A DNA stretch of 64,000 nt. It comes from Alviniconcha marisindica (Eukaryota > Mollusca > Gastropoda > Provannidae). Position numbers and translations under genes: made by a program. The notes beneath the pieces were generated by a model. That model worked only from the letters and a program-made list of their open reading frames with translations. It did no database searches and had not been told where the DNA came from. This document shows, piece after piece, positions 11,276 through 23,549 of the stretch. The number at the start of each line of letters is the position of its first letter. Within the stretch, counting starts at the first letter, position 1. Location: positions 1,870,001 through 1,934,000 of the forward strand of contig JABMCL010000188.1 of NCBI GenBank assembly GCA_018857735.1, written 5' to 3'.

Positions 11276-11920
11276 CGTCAGGGTTGTCTGCACAGCTTTG
11301 TGGGTGTACTCGACGTGCACAGTCTGTGATTTGACTGAGCACATAACCTGAAACTGTGAAAGCATTTGTAAACCATTTTCAGATTTTCAAAATTTCTTCA
11401 TAAAATAATTGCCCTGATATAACCGCACTGGTTGACTGGGTGTAAAACACCAACATACTTACTTACTCTTCATAAAATAGTTCTTATTAGGAGGGTTACA
11501 ACACTGCCAGAACAACTGTGGTTTTAATCTGTTACGAAAGAAATTGTGTTGCCTGTACAGATCATATCAGACAGGACGGACACAAACTTCAAGTTCAGCA
11601 AAGTAAGCATCTGTACCTTTTCGCATTAGTACCAGTAGTTGTTGTTGCACTGTAATAAAATGGCATTTAACCACAGGCAATGACATTTTTTTTTAAATCT
11701 TGAAGAAGCTCCCCATTTATTACTATGCAACTGTAAGTCAGTTAGTAGCAATAACATTAAGTATGGTAAATAATCAGCTGGAAAACAACAAACAAACAAA
11801 CAAACCAAAAATTAAAGAGGGGTTGCAGAAGTGCTGGTGACAAGTCCAGCTACAAGTTAAGGACTACAAGTATACAACTGTAAGTGTAACGTCAGCGGTC
11901 ACTTTCGAAGCTGTACTTAC
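11276..11920. other. non-repetitive segment, no gene seen
   Basis: Holds a + strand AATAAA at 11654-11659, a possible polyadenylation signal. Also holds a short dispersed repeat at about 11432-11467, the reverse complement of sequence at 45392-45420. Confidence 0.45.
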
Positions 11921-12088
11921 TGGCCTGACCGGTTCCATGTGTACCGTGCTTCAGCGTCCTGGATTTCCTCAGTTACATGATCTACTTTGAGAGAAACGGG
12001 GCAGTTCTTCATGGACGACTTGATCACCATCCTCTCCTTCCTCGGTTGTGAATGCGTTGGAGTGGTTTGCCATCGTTTGATCAAGCAC
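11921..12088 (-). other. exon-like segment with both splice sites, unrecognised
   Basis: Read on the - strand, the acceptor TTTTGTTCCGTAG|GTGC and the strong donor GGCCA|GTAAGT enclose 168 bases. One frame stays open throughout (56 codons, starting CLIKRWQTTPTHSQ). A second frame starts with ATGGCAAACC and stops before the donor. No partner exon was found on the - strand, and I recognise no family. It may be a non-coding RNA exon, a relic, or chance. Confidence 0.25.
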
Positions 12089-12444
12089 CTACGGAACAAA
12101 ATCAAATCCATTCTTTCAGCATGCTTGTTGTGGCCCTTCAACAGGACCCCTGCATATTCATGATACTGCGTGAACTGCATGCAGTCCTGTCAGTCAGTCT
12201 GTGTGCACTTTCAGAGTGATTAGCATGTAACTGGTGACCAGCTGGAGCCTGATTAATTATGGAACGTTTGTTGTTGTTGTTGTTGCTTTTTGTGGCTCGT
12301 CATGACAACTGGCGTAGCTTGCACTTTGTTTGGCCAAATTGTAGTCATAGTTCTGCGTAGACCCCCAGAACATCTGGGCATGCCCAAAAAACAAGCCAGA
12401 AGAAGACCCCCCCCCCCCCCACACCCCCCCTGCAGAAAGACAGT

Positions 12445-12945
12445 CAAATAGGGTTTGAGGCCAGATCGACTCAAAGACAGAGTGGGGTTAGGTCTGAGGC
12501 CAGATCGACCCAAAGACAGAGTGAAGTTAGGTCTGAGGCCAGATCGACCCAAAGACAGAGTGGGGTTAGGTTTGAGGCCAGATCGACCCAAAGACAGAGT
12601 GGGGTTAGGTCTGAGGCCAGATCGACCCAAAGACAGAGTGGGGTTAGGTCTGAGGCCAGATCGACCCAAAGACAGAGTGAGGTTAGGTCTGAGGCCAGAT
12701 CGACCCAAAGACAGAGTGAGGGTTAGGTCTGAGGCCAGATCGACCCAAAGACAGAGTGGGGTTAGGTCTGAGGCCAGATCGACCCAAAGACAGAGTGAGG
12801 TTAGGTCTGAGGCCAGATCGACCCAAAGACAGAGTGAGATTAGGTCTGAGGCCAGATCTACTCAAAAACAGAGTGAGATTAGGTTTGAGGCCAGATCTAC
12901 TAAAAGACAGAGTGAGATTAGGTTTGAGGCCAACTCTACAGAAAG
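12445..12945. repeat. minisatellite, 39 bp unit
   Basis: About 13 copies of GAGGCCAGATCGACCCAAAG plus ACAGAGTGGGGTTAGGTCT. Thirteen codons per unit, so frames are open on both strands (170 and 151 codons) without being genes. A C-run at 12409-12428 flanks it. Confidence 0.95.
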
Positions 12946-13004
12946 AAATAGGGTTTGCTTGCAGTAATCATGACTACTCGCCGCCTTGCAGGCTGCCCAT
13001 GAAT

Positions 13005-13975
13005 CAGACCTGTCATCAACACTGAAGGACACAATTCAATCCAGTCATCAACACTGAAGGACACAATTCAGTCCTGTCATCAACACTAAAGGACACAATT
13101 CAATCCTGTCAACAACACTAAAGGACAAATTTCAATCCTGTCAACAACATTAAAGGACAAATTTCAATCCTGTCAACAACACTAAAGGACAAATTTCAAT
13201 CCTGTCAACAACACTAAAGATACCATTTAGTCCTGTCATCAACACTAGAGGACACCATTTAGTCCTGTCATCAACACTAGAGGACACCATTTAGTCCTGT
13301 CATCAACACTAGAGGACACCATTTAGTCCTGTCAACAACACTAAAGATACCATTTAGTCCTGTCATCAACACTAGAGGACACCATTTAGTCCTGTCATCA
13401 ACACTAAAGATACCATTTAGTCCTGTCAACAACACTAAAGATGCCATTTAGTCCTGTCAACAACACTAAAGCACACCATTTAGTCCTGTCAACAACACTA
13501 AAGGACACCATTTAGTCCTGTCAACAACACTAGAGGACACCATTTAGTCCTGTCAACAACACTAGAGGACACCATTTAGTCCTGTCAACAACACTAAAGG
13601 ACACCATTTAGTCCTGTCAACAACACTAAGAGGACACCATTTAGTCCTGTCAACAACACTAAAGATACCATTTAGTCCTGTCAACAACATAAAGACACCA
13701 TTTAGTCCTGTCAACAACACTAAAGGACACCATTTAGTCCTGTCAACAACACTAAAGGACACCATCCTTGATAGTCCTGTCAACAACACTAAAGGACACC
13801 ATTTAGTCCTGTCAACAACACTAAAGGACACCATTTAGTCCTGTCAACAACACTAAAGGACACCATTTAGTCCTGTCAACAACACTAGAGGACACCATTT
13901 AGTCCTGTCAACAACACTAAAGGACACCATTTAGTCCTGTCAACAGCAATAAAGCCAGGTACACCACTGAGTTGT
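13005..13975. repeat. minisatellite, 32 bp unit
   Basis: About 30 copies of CACCATTTAGTCCTGTCAAC plus AACACTAAAGGA, with older variants (ATCAACACTGAAGG, ACAATTCAATCC) at the left end. Confidence 0.95.
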
Positions 13976-14249
13976 ATGGACAACACAAAGTGTAGAGGAC
14001 ACAATTGTTGCTACGTGTCTGCTGTGAACCAGTCCTGTCAACAGCGCTAAAGGACGCCATTGTTGTTACCGGTCAGAGTGTAACGTTTTCGCTTGCACAT
14101 GCATAACCACCGTGACATCAGCCAGTGCTCCGAATGTTTGACACCTGGCCTTTCTGTCCTCAGCCAGCAGTGTTGCGACGAGCCTGAAAAGTTAGTGCAA
14201 GCAGTCCGCACCCAATGCAGCAGACTGGGTTCTGTGATTGGGTAGGGAT

Positions 14250-14842
14250 TCTGCTGCAGGCTGTCGAGTAGTGTAACTGATGATGGTGCAGGCTGCGGAG
14301 TAGTGTAACTGATGATGGTGCAGGCTGCGGAGTAGTGTAACTGATGATGGTGCAGGCTGCAGAGTAGTGTAACTGATGATGGTGCGGGCTGCAGAGTAGT
14401 GTAACTGATGATGGTGCAGGCTGCGGAGTAGTGTAACTGATGATGGTGCAGGCTGCAGAGTAGTGTAACTGATGATGGTGCAGGCTGCAGAGTAGTGTAA
14501 CTGATGATGGTGCAGGCTGCGGAGTAGCGTAAAAGATGATGGTGCAGGCTGCAGAGTAGCGTAACTGATGGTGGTGCAGGCTGCGGAGTAGCGTAAAGGA
14601 TGATGGTGCAGGCTGCAGAGTAGTGTAAAGGATGATGGTGCAGGCTGCGGAGTAGTGTAAAGGATGATGGTGCAGGCTGCAGAGTAGTGTAAAGGATGAT
14701 GGTGCGGCTGCAGAGTAGTCGTAACTGATGATGGTGCAGGCTGCAGAGTAGTGTAACTGATGATGGTGCAGGCTGCAGAGTAGTGTAACCGATGATGGTG
14801 CAGGCTGCAGAGTAGTGTAACTGATGATGGTGCAGGCTGACT
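14250..14842. repeat. minisatellite, 32 bp unit
   Basis: About 18 copies of TGATGATGGTGCAGGCTGCA plus GAGTAGTGTAAC. A block with AAAGGATGATGG variants lies in the middle (about 14530-14700). Confidence 0.95.
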
Positions 14843-16110
14843 ACACCATCCAGGCCAGAGTGAATAAACCCATTGGTGCTGATTCCGTCTTGCTCGAATG
14901 TAAATTATATATATGAAGTTGGTTGTCATACCTGTTATGTAATCCTTTGTAATCAGCACACGTTTCTGTACTTTGACAATCCAGTGAATTATGGACACAA
15001 TCTCTTCAGCTGTTTGTATTTTCGTGTGGGTTTCAGATGTTGTGTATTTAAAAAATGTTTGTTTTCATCTTTGCCTTGCGAGGATTTGGAATGAATTTTA
15101 AGATGTACCTGAATGCCACTCAGTTGGAAATTGCACATCTTCTCAACTTTTCACTGAAGTGGCTGAAAAACCTGATAAACATTTGTTATGTGTTGGGTTG
15201 ATGGCCGTGTGTAAACAGCACATGATTTTGTGGACATGTTAACACACATTGCACCAGCTTTATAACAGCATCAATTTTCATTGACAAATTTCAAGTTGGC
15301 AGGCCTGTGGAGACTTTGATGTGTGATTTAAATGTAAATGCATAGGACTAGTGCTAGCAAAAATTAGTCTGCAGCGACAACTGTGATTTCTGGACTAAAA
15401 GGCACTTCCGGGCACGGGGAGTTCCCTCCAATCTTTACCCCATGATGAGGCCACTTGCAGATTAAGGGTGCAAAGTTTGCATCTTTAATGATGACCCAGG
15501 TAAAGCAAAAATTGACGGACCCAGGCAAAACACAAAGAAAAGTGACATAATTATGGAACACAAACCAATGTACAGGGAAGTTGCCCCCAAAACAAAAAGG
15601 TTGACTCAATCATCAGTCTTTGACGCTCAAGTTGTTTTAGCCGTGTGGTGTGATGTGTTACCTGTTTTGTTTCTAGTTTCATAATCTTCAGCATTACAGT
15701 AAGCACCACAGCAGGCTGACAGCGTGAGTGGCGATTTTCAAAATCCTGCTTCCGGGATCATAATTATGATCCTGGTCTGCCTCTGGACAGCTCTGTGGAG
15801 GAGAGAGGCTGGTGCACCAGTTCAGCGTACAAGTTTTGGTTCCACTGACGTGTATACGTAACAATGTCAGTCTTCCAAAGAGCCTGCGTGGCAGGGTTTA
15901 ACCACAGATAAGATGCCGCTGACTTCAAGGTGCAGGAGCCTCACTACAGGAAGAAAATGCTGCTTTGTAGTCCAGAAATTATGATACAAAATGCAACTCA
16001 TTTACATACTGTATGAAGCAAAACTTTGCGTGAGGGGATTTACAGTGACGATGTGTGGCCAGTCTGTCCTGGAAAGTTAACTTGTGATGAAGTGGGTTTG
16101 CTGTGCTGAC
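14843..16110. other. non-repetitive segment, no gene seen
   Basis: Unique T-rich + strand sequence with an AATAAA at 14863-14868. No exon-like open frame recognised. Confidence 0.5.
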
Positions 16111-16114
16111 CGGT

Positions 16115-16585
16115 GCATGTGGCAAACATGTACATACATCTGACTAACCCTGTCCTGGCAAACATGTGCATACATCTGACTAGCCCAGTCCTGGCAAACA
16201 TGTACAGTCATCTGACTAACCCAGTCCTGGCAAACATGTACATACATCTGACTAACCCAGTCCTGGCAAACATGGGCAGTATACATCTGACTAACCCAGT
16301 CCTGGCAAACATGTACAGTATACATCTGACTAACCCAGTCCTGGCAAACATGGGCATGTATACATCTGACTAACCCAGTCCTGGCAAACATGTACATGTA
16401 TACATCTGACTAACCCTGTCCTGGCAAACATGTACATGTATACATCTGACTGACCCAGTCCTGGCAAACATGTACATGTATACATCTGACTAACCCAGTC
16501 CTGGCAAACATGTGCATACACCTGATTAACCCAGTCCTGGCAAACATGTACATGTATACATCTGACTAACCCAGTCTTGGTGACA
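16115..16585. repeat. minisatellite, 36-42 bp unit
   Basis: About 12 copies of CATCTGACTAACCCAGTCCT plus GGCAAACATGTACATGTATA. Length differences come from an internal CATGTATA stretch. Confidence 0.95.
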
Positions 16586-18455
16586 TGACTGTTTCCTATC
16601 TCTACACCTCTTCAAAGTCCATACAGATCTGTTCCCCACGTGCATGTACAATGCACTGCATGCAGCGCGTGACTTGCTTCACAAGCGACTTGCTGGTCTC
16701 TTACAAGTGTGATAGACAGTGTGCGTTGTGTTCGGAGGATTGTTACTGTGTTGTACGGTTGTGGAGATGGGTGTGCTGGTCGGACACAAACGCACGACCG
16801 ACTCGCCTGCCCTGTCCACCCAGCTGCCAAGTTCCTGCGTTGATGTACAGTTTGACACGTGTCCTGTTTCCAGTTTGGTTTTAGGCAGCTAAGTTTGGGT
16901 GGTGCCCGCTTTCTCTGTTGTGTTTGCTGGCTGAGTGAGAGGGGCACAGTCACTGAAGCACACTACCACACAAAACTTCTGTGTGTAACAGTACTAACGC
17001 ATCTCTTCTTCTTCTTCTTCTTCTTCTTTCTTTTTTTGGTGCGATTTCAAGTTTGCATGTGTTGTTGAATGCTGTAGATACATTTAAAATTCCCTCCATG
17101 ACTGGTTGATTCTTTTAAATTCCCAAGTTAGCTCGATCCGTTGCTTGACCACAGTTAATCTTGGTGTTGATGGCATCTGTGATGGATTTGTTAGCTATTT
17201 TAAATGAAACGTAAAAGTTTACTTGTTGATGCCGAGTCTTTGCTGACCCCCTGCGATATCTGTTCATGAAAAGGTTATTGGGACTGTTGTGTCATGGCAA
17301 AAGAATTTGGTTTGTAGATGTGTTTTGCTGATTGTTATTGGGGAGGAAATGAAACATTTCCCCGATTTAGCTCTGGGACAGGAGAATTTCAAAGTAAAAG
17401 TATAATGTCACACGCGAGTGAGCGTCTACTATGCCCACAGATGAAGTTGAAAGTGTTGGCTTGCTTTTTGTACAGCATTTGTTGAACCTAAATGGGTCAC
17501 AGCAGTGTATGTGAAGCGTTGTCTTTCGAATTGTGCTTTGCTGTGAAGATGTGGATGAAGCAGAGGGGCAGATAAATATGCTGTTGAAACCCATGCGGGC
17601 AAGATCCACACCTAAAAGGGTTCAGAAGAACACTTGTTTATTATGACACGGACATACAGTATGCCGATTTTCATTTAAAACACACAATATGCACCTTACC
17701 ATGTGGGTAAGATGAAAATAAGAGCTAAAGCAGCCAGAGTAAACATCAGTCAGGTCACCGGGTGTTCTGAAATGTAAGAAGGCCATTTAAAATTACTGGG
17801 GCCATTTGCACTGGTGAAAATGTCTGGGCTGCAGTGGGATGGTGCGTTTACACTTGGCTGTCTGAGAAAGCGTTTTCGTCCTCGTCCCCAGTGTTTCTCC
17901 CGCAGCTTAGACCGTCTGCTTCAGCGTTTTGTGGGCAAGTTTGTCATTGAAGTTTTTCATGTCTACCTGCATCACAGCAAATGCCTGTTTGCTCTGGTGA
18001 TATTTTGTTCCTGCCCCCAATAACCATTTTGCAGATCCAGTCCTTTTCCTGCTTATTTTCACCACCCTCAACGTTGGTGCACTGGCTGTTGTACGTGTCC
18101 GGTTGTCTTGTTGCCAAAACCCGGCCCTGATGCTAAAGATTAGAACATGGTGTCTCTGCAATAACTTGTAGCTTGTTATGCCTGTGCACACATATACCTG
18201 GGTTGTCTGTTGATGCATGTTTCCAAGGAACTGGGTGCATTGTTTGGAGATTCTGTTGACTGTTGAGTTTTTTTTTTAAGCTGGAAGGGCTCGCTCCTGT
18301 CTGTGACTACTATAGTGTGAGCTTGTGGCCTTGCATTAACTCTTACCCTAACCTACCCGTCTCTGCCCTGGCAATATTTTATAAGCTGTTCAACACAGTC
18401 CATTGAGCTCTCATTTTGTAAATACATCGTGTGGTGTGTGAGTGTGTGCATGTGG

Positions 18456-18501
<46 letters not shown>

Positions 18502-20762
18502 TGTGCATGCTATGTGTATTACCAGTGTGCATACTTTAGTCCTAAATTGCTTGCCATTGTTTGCTGTGTACAAGCAGACGTGATGATATTCCTCAAAGCG
18601 GTGGTCAGTGACACATTTCTACAAGACTCCAGCCCTTCCTTGTCTCCCATAGTCACACTTACAGACACAGCCTGCACTGGTCCACACTGATCACACACAG
18701 TCATGTGATGCCTGTGTACATGGAGGATGTCATTGTTAAAACAAAATCATGTGAGGACCCCCCCCCCCCCTCCCCCCCAACGCCCCTTCCTGTGGCTTAT
18801 TAATTGAAGCTGCATTGCAGGAAGTCGTTTCTGTAAACACAAGTGAAGCAACGACCAACATTTTTCCTGGCTAAGCAAGTCAGAAACAGTTATCAATACA
18901 GGTGTTGCAGTAGGTAGACTATTCTCTTTATACTGACCAACAATTCATCACTTGTTTCAGCATGCACCAGGAAAACAAATATTGACCATCAGTGTATTAT
19001 ATGCTGCGCCGCCGCCCCCCCCCCCCCCCCCCCCAACCAGTTGCTAAGGAATAAAAAAGACCAGAAGTGGAAATGTTCACTCCATATGTGGTGCAGAATC
19101 TCACTTGAATGCTTTCTGTTTGAACAGGCAAGACCAGTTAAATATCTGCGATGTGAAGTATTTAAAACGTGATGTACATTACGCCTGTACTATATATACA
19201 GTATATGCATCTCTATTTATTTATGTTGGATTGTAACAGCTGTGGCCTTGATAGCATTGTTTTCCTTCAGCTGTTTGCACAAGCCAGATGAAATAATTTG
19301 GGTACAGTTTCAGTTTATAGTATTGTATTGTGTACACGTAGACGTGGATCTGTAAATTGCATACAGCATTTTTACGAGTAATGCTCAGTTGCGGAACTAC
19401 CTTTTCTGGTAAAGTAATGAGCATGGTGTAGATGTCACATGGACCCATGTCTACCAGAGGACAGACAGCAAGACTTAGCTGTGTAGAGTAATGGCTGGTG
19501 GTGGAGGAGAAATGCAGTGGCCCCACGTAACTATTGCATGAAAAGTTTAATATGTATGTAGATACACGAGTCAGTCTGACACGCAAGTGGCCATCGTTTG
19601 GGTCTTCTTTATTATTTCCAATTCTGAAAGTTCCAGAGCACAGACAGCACCACTGTTGAATCATTTCTCAACCTCATCATCTTGTCCCACATTCATTTTC
19701 TGATTTTGCAACATGCAGTCACTCCTTTGAACTTGGGCTGGTTTAAGGAAAGGTAGAAGACATGAATGCAGTTTGAGAGTGCCACAGTTGAACCATTTCT
19801 CATCCTCACATTCTTGTACGTTTATTTTCTGGCCTTTTGAACCCTCAGTGTCACTTGTTTTGAAGTTGAAAAGAAAAAAAGAGAAACAAATGCAGTTTAA
19901 GTTCAGGGTCTCTTGGGTGCCTTGCTTACCAAAACCTACATCCCCTCAGATGGTGGGACAAAAAACAAACTTCAAAAGAGAAATGTTTCCTTTGACAAGC
20001 AAGAGAAATTTGTGCGCACTGTTGTAGTTCTGAAGCGGCTGTTTTTCATTTTGTTTTTGTTTTTGAACTGACTTGTCTTGATTTATAAATTTGTTTTTGT
20101 ATTGGAGTGTGCATGCATATCTGTTCACAGTATATATATCTCGAGAATTTTTATTTTGCTGAATATTTTTGATTCATATTGTTATGTGTGTGTGTGTGCA
20201 TGCGTGTGTGTGTGTGTGTGTGTTGTGTGTGCGTGTGCGTGAGAGAGAGAGAGAGATGGGTATTTTTTTTAAATTTTATTCAAGGCTACATTCTGTAGAG
20301 TAGAATGTTACTTTCTAACTTGTTTTCAGTTTTAACAGAATATAAAACAGACAAGGAATACCAAACAATTGGTCAAGAAAAAACAAAAAGTTCAACTAAT
20401 AATACCCAGAATGCAGTTTGGATTCTTTTAACTTACAACAGAGGAATGTTATACTTTATGAACAATGTAAATTTGCATAAACCAACTGATTCATATTCCA
20501 TTCTTTCTTTCTCATGAATACCATGGATAATTCTGGAGTTGATTTGTATAGAGTGAGGTTTATTTTATTCAGACAATGCAGTGATCCTTTTTAGAGTTAT
20601 CTTTTTGTTTTAATCTACCTTTAGTTGACTACGTTTTAATCCAAACTCATTGTAGTCTTTATGCAAGAACTTTAATATCTGGTTGGATTGTGTCTATGAT
20701 TCGAGTCAATTTGAAAAGAATGTATCTGATAATCTGAATGTTTCCTAGATTGACTTGTCAGC
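16586..20762 (+). other. long T-rich unique region, possible distal 3' UTR
   Basis: The longest low-repeat stretch in the window, with short microsatellites (18460-18500, 20186-20253), a CTT run at 17004-17033 and C-runs at 18759 and 19016. No protein family recognised. The + strand is visibly T-rich, as expected for transcribed non-coding sequence. It ends at an AATAAA. Confidence 0.4.
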
Positions 20763-20768
20763 AATAAA
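20763..20768 (+). terminator. candidate polyadenylation signal
   Basis: AATAAA on the + strand, shortly before a TG-rich downstream element (20786-20839) and facing a - strand AATAAA 250 bp away. Other + strand AATAAA sites at 11654, 14863 and 19050 are alternatives. Confidence 0.35.
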
Positions 20769-20783
20769 ACTTGAGTCAGACTT

Positions 20784-20785
<2 letters not shown>

Positions 20786-20839
<54 letters not shown>
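20786..20839. repeat. (TG)n microsatellite
   Basis: A pure TG run of about 54 bp. Confidence 0.97.
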
Positions 20840-20842
<3 letters not shown>

Positions 20843-21017
20843 ATCTAGCAGATAAAAACACACAAAATGTAAAATGCAACTGTTTTAAATAGACGATGAA
20901 TAACCGTACATTTATGGTTTTTCCCTCAAGTGACTTAGTAAAAGTTTTCCCGATTCTACAAAAGGTGAATTAACACATGCACCACACACACACGCAAGAA
21001 CAAACTCTGTAAAATTA

Positions 21018-21023
21018 TTTATT
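21018..21023 (-). terminator. candidate polyadenylation signal, - strand
   Basis: TTTATT on the + strand reads AATAAA on the - strand. It is the most distal candidate for the convergent Rho-GEF gene. A nearer one is at 24575-24580, and ATTAAA occurs repeatedly in the 64 bp array at 33600-34400. Confidence 0.3.
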
Positions 21024-21361
21024 TCGACAATCTGAATAGATATGAAATAGACAATATGCACTGATTAAAGCAGCAATTTTAAATGTTATTCTCAGCAACA
21101 GATGTACATAAAAGTCAACATTTTCATGAATACAGTATATATATAAAGGGGCTGGTGGGGGGGGGTATAAGCTTTCATGTGGAAGGGCCATACACAACAA
21201 AGTGGTTGCTCGTTGTACACATGTCACAGGATCCTCATTGAAGGCAGGGAGGGGCACAGAAACAAAAACAAAGTGTTGTCCTTTGCCATGACAGAATATC
21301 CCTGTATTACAGTTCAGGCAGAGAAGCTTCATACCACAGCCTTGACTGTTTAGCTCAACCA

Positions 21362-21815
21362 CAGCAGTTTAAGCCAGAGAGCTCAACCACAGCAACTAAA
21401 AGCCAGAGAGCTCAACCACAGCAACTGAAAGCCAGAGAGCTCAACCACAGCAACTAAAAGCCAGAGAGCTCAACCACAGCAACTAAAAGCCAGAGAGCTC
21501 AACCACAGCAACAGAAAGCCAGAGAGCTCAACCACAGCAACTGAAAGCCAGAGAGCTCAACCACAGCAACTAAAAGCCAGAGAGCTCAACCACAGCAACT
21601 AAAAGCCAGAGAGCTCAACCACAGCAACTGAAAGCCAGAGAGCTCAACCACAGCAACTGAAAGACAGAGAGCTCAACCACAGCAACTGAAAGCCAGAGAG
21701 CTCAACCACGGCAGTTTAAGCCAGAGAGCTCAACCACAGCAACTGAAAGCCAGAGAGCTCAACCACGGCAGTTTAAGCCAGAGAGCTCAACCATTGCAGC
21801 TGAAGCCAGAGAGCC
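21362..21815. repeat. minisatellite, 29 bp unit
   Basis: About 15 copies of GCCAGAGAGCTCAACCACAG plus CAACTAAAA, with a few GGCAGTTTAA variants. A MITE interrupts the right end; the related 90 bp array continues after it. Confidence 0.95.
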
Positions 21816-22057
21816 TTAACCCCTTCACTCTCACAGCCTGTAAAATTTCCAGACTGTAAGACGCATGGACGAGCCTTAAAGCAGTATATATTTTCTGCTC
21901 CTGTAACATCTATTTCAATGGGACAGTGCTGTTTCAATGAAAATCCTTTCACATGCCAGTGTGAAAAAGAAGACATACAGTTCAGGGTTTCAGGGTTTGA
22001 AATTTTGCACTTTTATTGGTCGTTTTTCGACTGACATCATGGCAGTGAAGGGGTCAA
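21816..22057. mobile_element. TTAA-target MITE (piggyBac-like), copy 1
   Basis: A 242 bp element bounded by TTAA on the left and TCAA (one base changed) on the right. Inverted ends: TTAACCCCTTCACT on the left and TTGACCCCTTCACTGCC on the reverse of the right. It sits inside the minisatellite: flanks GAGAGCC and TTCTGTCACTC are contiguous in later repeat units (GAGAGCCATAATTCTGTCAC), giving an empty-site comparison. A second copy lies at 54610-54840. TTAA target use and CCC-starting ends are piggyBac hallmarks; no transposase is inside, so it is non-autonomous. Confidence 0.7.
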
Positions 22058-22560
22058 TTCTGTCACTCAACCACTGCAGCTAAAAGCCAGAGAGCCATAA
22101 TTCTGTCACTCAACCACTACATCTAAAAGCCAGAGAGCCTTAATTCAGACTGTTACTCAACCACTGCAGTTAAAAGCCAGAGAGCCGTAATTCTGTCACT
22201 CAACCACTACATCTAAAAGCCAGAGAGCCTTAATTCAGACTGTTACTCAACCACTGCAGTTAAAAGCCAGAGAGCCATAATTCTGTCACTCAACCACTAC
22301 ATCTAAAAGCCAGAGAGCCTTAATTCAGACTGTTACTCAACCACTGCAGTTAAAAGCCAGAGAGCCGTAATTCTGTCACTCAACCACTACATCTAAAAGC
22401 CAGAGAGCCTTAATTCAGACTGTTACTCAACCACTGCAGCTAAAAGCCAGAGAGCCGTAATTCTGTCACTCAACCACTACAGCTAAAAGCCAGAGAGCCT
22501 TAATTCAGACTGTTACTCAACCACTGCAGCTAAAAGCCAGAGAGCTTTAATTCAGACTGA
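22058..22560. repeat. higher-order minisatellite, about 90 bp double unit
   Basis: Five to six copies of a dimer that alternates TCTGTCACTCAACCACTACA and CAGACTGTTACTCAACCACT, both followed by AAAGCCAGAGAGCC. It evolved from the same core (AAAGCCAGAGAG) as 21362-21815. Confidence 0.9.
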
Positions 22561-22915
22561 CATTCAGACCATTGCAGTTGAAGCCATATATCCTTTAGAT
22601 TAGTTCAACTGCCACAACTAAAGCCAGAGAGCCTCAGTAAATTCAGACCACAGCTTGACCACTGGCTGAAAGCCAGAGTAGCTCAAGCCAGGGAACCTTA
22701 ATTCACTGTAGCCTGACAACCGTAGCTGAAAGCCAGAGAACCTCAATTCAGACTGCAGCTCAGCCACAGAAGCTCAAACCAGACAGCCTTAATTCAGACT
22801 GCAGCGACAAATTTCAAACAAGACTCCAGCCCTTCCAGGCCTGAGAGCCTTAATTCAGACTGCAGCTTGACCGCTGCAGTTGAAGCCAGAGGGCCTTCCC
22901 ACTGCAGCCTGACTC
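22561..22915. repeat. degenerate remains of the same array
   Basis: Scattered copies of AAGCCAGAGAGCCT and AATTCAGACTGCAGC at irregular spacing. This looks like the older, decayed edge of the array. Confidence 0.7.
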
Positions 22916-23035
22916 CTTGGCCTTCTTGAGATCAATGTCAGTGACACCAACACTCTTAACAGATCCTATGCTAAGAACAAGTCTCCAACGAACAAACAGG
23001 GGCAGCAATAATTATGACCGGCTCAGCTCCGGCAA

Positions 23036-23140
23036 TGGGAGCAGGTGGAGATGGGCAGGACACGGTCCTGCACACAGGTGTAGATGGGCAGGACACGGTC
23101 CTGCACACAGGTGTAGATGGGCAGGACACGGTCCTGCACA
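23036..23140. repeat. 33 bp unit, three copies
   Basis: Three near-identical copies of GTGTAGATGGGCAGGACACG plus GTCCTGCACACAG. Each unit contains the self-complementary pair CAGGAC/GTCCTG. Flanking sequence 22916-23400 shows no recognised gene. Confidence 0.9.
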
Positions 23141-23549
23141 CAGGTACCGTAGGACGCCAACTGCTGCCTGGAACCCATCAAGGCAACGGCCACAGGGGCA
23201 CAACAGGTGGAACACCCCTGGACGCTGTTGTCAATACTGTTTGCAGGTCTGCAGGAGGTGAAAAAAGGCAGCGTGAAACTTCAACAGGCGAAGAACTTCC
23301 ACGACAGGCCCAACTGCTCCTTTGGGACAAGTGACATGAGATCTCAGCACTTCAGTCTCAGCTTACTGCCTTCCTGGTGTCAGATGTGAAGTTAAAAAAA
23401 TTAATTAATTAAAAGATGGTTTGAAAAAAGCAAAGAACAAAAAAGAGAGGTGAAACTGTAATTTTCGTTAAATGTAAAGCTGCTAAGCTCACTAGAAATC
23501 TTGTGCAGAAGCATAATATATATCCATCAAAACTTTGAAACCCCAACAC

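Noticed and set aside
22917..23400. A + strand frame of about 114 codons with mixed composition
   Set aside because: Half of it is the 33 bp repeat; the rest shows no recognised domain and no matched splice sites.
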